From the NCBI GenBank assembly GCA_003566215.1, contig PXEJ01000238.1, positions 1 through 7,181 of the forward strand: DNA of 7,181 bases, in the 5' to 3' direction. Origin of the DNA: Cyanobacteria bacterium T3Sed10_376R1m. GTDB lineage: Bacteria; Cyanobacteriota; Cyanobacteriia; Cyanobacteriales; Cyanobacteriaceae. The position numbers and the translations under genes were made by a program. Of this stretch, positions 6,098 to 7,181 are shown one piece after another. The notes under the pieces were generated by a model, which did no database searches, was not told the DNA's origin, and saw only the letters and a list, made by a program, of their open reading frames with translations. Positions within the stretch are counted from its first letter, which is position 1, and each line of letters opens with the position of its first letter.

Positions 6098-6775
6098 ATG
6101 GAAAGTACATTATGTAATAATTGCGGACACCAATACCAACAAGATAGTATTTTTTGTGATTACTGCGGAACAAAAATTGATCCCATCTTCATCAGTGGGC
6201 AAACAGATGCAACATTTACTCCAAATACACCTTTGAATATAGAAATGAATACTGATGAAATAGAAACTATTTTAAAAAACCAAAATCAAAAAAACTATAG
6301 ACGCTCAATCATGTCTTTTTCAGAAGACGATAGAGCCACCATACCCAATCTAAATCTTAAAACAGAATTAGATCATCATCCGAATAATGTTACATTAGTA
6401 CCCACAGAAATTGACGGTACAGTTTTAGAAAAAAAACAACCAACATTGACCCTTGTTCATTGTAAAAGTCAAGCAAACTTTATTTTTCCTTTTGAAAAAA
6501 AAATCCTCAGAATCGGTAGAGTAAATGACACATGTCCCGTTGATATTGATTTATCAAATCTTGAACGTAGTGATATTGTTTCAAGGCTTCATTTGATTAT
6601 TTTTGTTGAATCTGATCGTTATTTTTTAGAAGATGCTGGAAGTTCAAATGGTACGTTTGTCAATGGTCAAGAAATAAAAAAAGGGGAAAATTATCGTATT
6701 GAAATACAATCTGGAGACGAAATTATTTTAGGTAAAAAAACTCAACTGAAATTTGTATTTAAGGTCATAGTTTAA
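6098..6775 (+). CDS. Zinc-ribbon and FHA domain protein
   Basis: This 225-residue cytoplasmic protein has two recognisable ends. Residues 6-23 form a zinc ribbon with two CxxC knuckles (C6-C9 and C20-C23). Residues about 115-222 are a forkhead-associated (FHA) domain, a reader of phospho-threonine peptides, with its key motifs intact: G140-R141, SRLH (162-165), GSSNGT (181-186) and NG (189-190). The middle (24-114) is polar and probably disordered. It contains several threonines near acidic residues, such as TDAT (36-39), TEID (103-106) and DGT (106-108), which could be sites for a Ser/Thr kinase. No membrane segment or catalytic motif is seen. The gene follows the SucC-like gene with a 17-bp gap and has a strong AAGGAG site. 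It probably acts as an adaptor in Ser/Thr phospho-signalling. The partner is not known, and no kinase or phosphatase is encoded in the window. Confidence 0.9.
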   Translation: MESTLCNNCGHQYQQDSIFCDYCGTKIDPIFISGQTDATFTPNTPLNIEMNTDEIETILKNQNQKNYRRSIMSFSEDDRATIPNLNLKTELDHHPNNVTLVPTEIDGTVLEKKQPTLTLVHCKSQANFIFPFEKKILRIGRVNDTCPVDIDLSNLERSDIVSRLHLIIFVESDRYFLEDAGSSNGTFVNGQEIKKGENYRIEIQSGDEIILGKKTQLKFVFKVIV

Positions 6776-6935
6776 AAAGTAATTAAAATTTAGATAAAAT
6801 GAATATAGCATTTCTGGTTTTTGTAAAATTTACCGCTATGTTAATTGTAAAACCTTTAAGCAAGAAAGAGATTTGCCTCCTTACTTGTAGTTAATAATCA
6901 TAAAAATTGCAACATATCCCCTTATTTGGAGAATA
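6776..6935. other. AT-rich spacer before the COP23 gene
   Basis: This 160-bp gap holds no ORF of note. ATAGC (6805-6809) and GCTAT (6835-6839) could form a long-loop hairpin after the FHA gene, and CAAG/CTTG arms lie near 6860-6886. Neither is followed by a T-run, so no terminator is claimed. A promoter for the COP23 gene is expected here, but no convincing box pair was found. Confidence 0.4.
6928..6931 (+). promoter_or_regulatory. Shine-Dalgarno GGAG for the COP23-domain gene
   Basis: GGAG lies four bases before the ATG at 6936 and ten before an in-frame ATG at 6942. The second spacing is nearer the usual range, so translation could begin at either codon; the two products would differ by only two residues, M and K. 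Confidence 0.5.
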
Positions 6936-7181
6936 ATGAAGATGAGAAAGCAATTAATAGCATTAGCAATATTTTCTAGCTTTAGTTTAAATTTTGTTAG
7001 TATGATTAAACCAGCTTCTGTAGAAGCACAAAGTAGAAATTTTTACCGTTGCATTCTTAAAAATGGCAATCCTACGACTATCGTGGATACCCCAAGGGGA
7101 CGCATTGATTTGATTGTCTGGCAAAATAATGTTTCTATGGGTTTTTCTTCCGTAGGAAGATGCAGAGAAATCAGTCAAAGA
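6936..7181 (+). CDS. COP23-domain secreted protein (3' end cut by the window)
   Basis: 82 codons are open to the window edge with no stop, so the gene is incomplete at its C-terminus. The first 31 residues look like a Sec signal peptide: MKMRKQ, a hydrophobic core LIALAIFSSFSLNFVS, then a likely cleavage site at VEA (29-31) before QSRNF. The mature part begins FYRC and contains NGNPTTIVDTPRGRIDLIVW (43-62) and GRCREIS (74-80). This is the pattern of the COP23 family, named after a circadian-oscillating 23-kDa protein of a unicellular nitrogen-fixing cyanobacterium. C39 and C76 could form a disulfide outside the cytoplasm. The family's function is not known. The ATG at 6936 is used here; the ATG at 6942 is equally possible. 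The ORF on the opposite strand of this stretch is a shadow. Confidence 0.78.
   Translation, partial: MKMRKQLIALAIFSSFSLNFVSMIKPASVEAQSRNFYRCILKNGNPTTIVDTPRGRIDLIVWQNNVSMGFSSVGRCREISQR

Noticed and set aside
1312..6775. A TerY-like or Ser/Thr phospho-signalling island joining the VWA and FHA genes
   Set aside because: The two genes are over 3.5 kb apart, on opposite strands, with unrelated genes between them, and no kinase or PP2C phosphatase is present.
6987..7178. 63-codon minus-strand ORF at the right edge
   Set aside because: It overlaps the COP23-domain gene, which has a signal peptide, a Shine-Dalgarno and family motifs. The antisense frame has none of these.

Overview
The window looks like chromosomal DNA of an AT-rich unicellular cyanobacterium, possibly related to Geminocystis, Cyanobacterium or Synechocystis. 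Three things support this. Four copies of the cyanobacterial HIP1 octamer GCGATCGC are present. The proteins have a cyanobacterial style: a DUF389 membrane protein, a VWA protein, a SucC-like protein opening MDLLEYQAKELF, and a COP23-domain protein. Most genes lack a Shine-Dalgarno sequence. The genus is an inference from general likeness only.

Layout from left to right. A complete tRNA-Arg(UCU) gene lies at 25-98 (+). A DUF389 membrane protein (124-1242, -) lies downstream of a VWA-domain protein with an intact MIDAS site (1312-2553, -). Facing away from the VWA gene across an AT-rich promoter region is a response-regulator-like protein (2660-3673, +). Its receiver and GGDEF domains have both lost their catalytic residues. 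It converges on mazG (3771-4601, -). A 276-bp spacer with decayed repeat-like sequence and a 14-bp palindrome separates mazG from a SucC-like ATP-grasp protein (4878-6080, +). That gene is followed 17 bp later by a zinc-ribbon/FHA protein (6098-6775, +), probably in the same operon. The right edge cuts a COP23-domain secreted protein (6936 onward, +).

No single pathway unites these genes, and no mobile element, CRISPR array, phage gene or obvious new defence system is visible. The points most worth a second look are: the non-catalytic receiver-GGDEF protein; the SucC-like protein, whose ATP-grasp half is kept while the glycine loops of its ligase half are gone; and the pairing of that gene with an FHA phospho-threonine reader. 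The last recalls, but is not shown to be, the GarA/OdhI type of control of 2-oxoglutarate metabolism. One start site was revised: the VWA gene most likely begins at an ATG (2551-2553), not at the upstream in-frame TTG (2566-2568).
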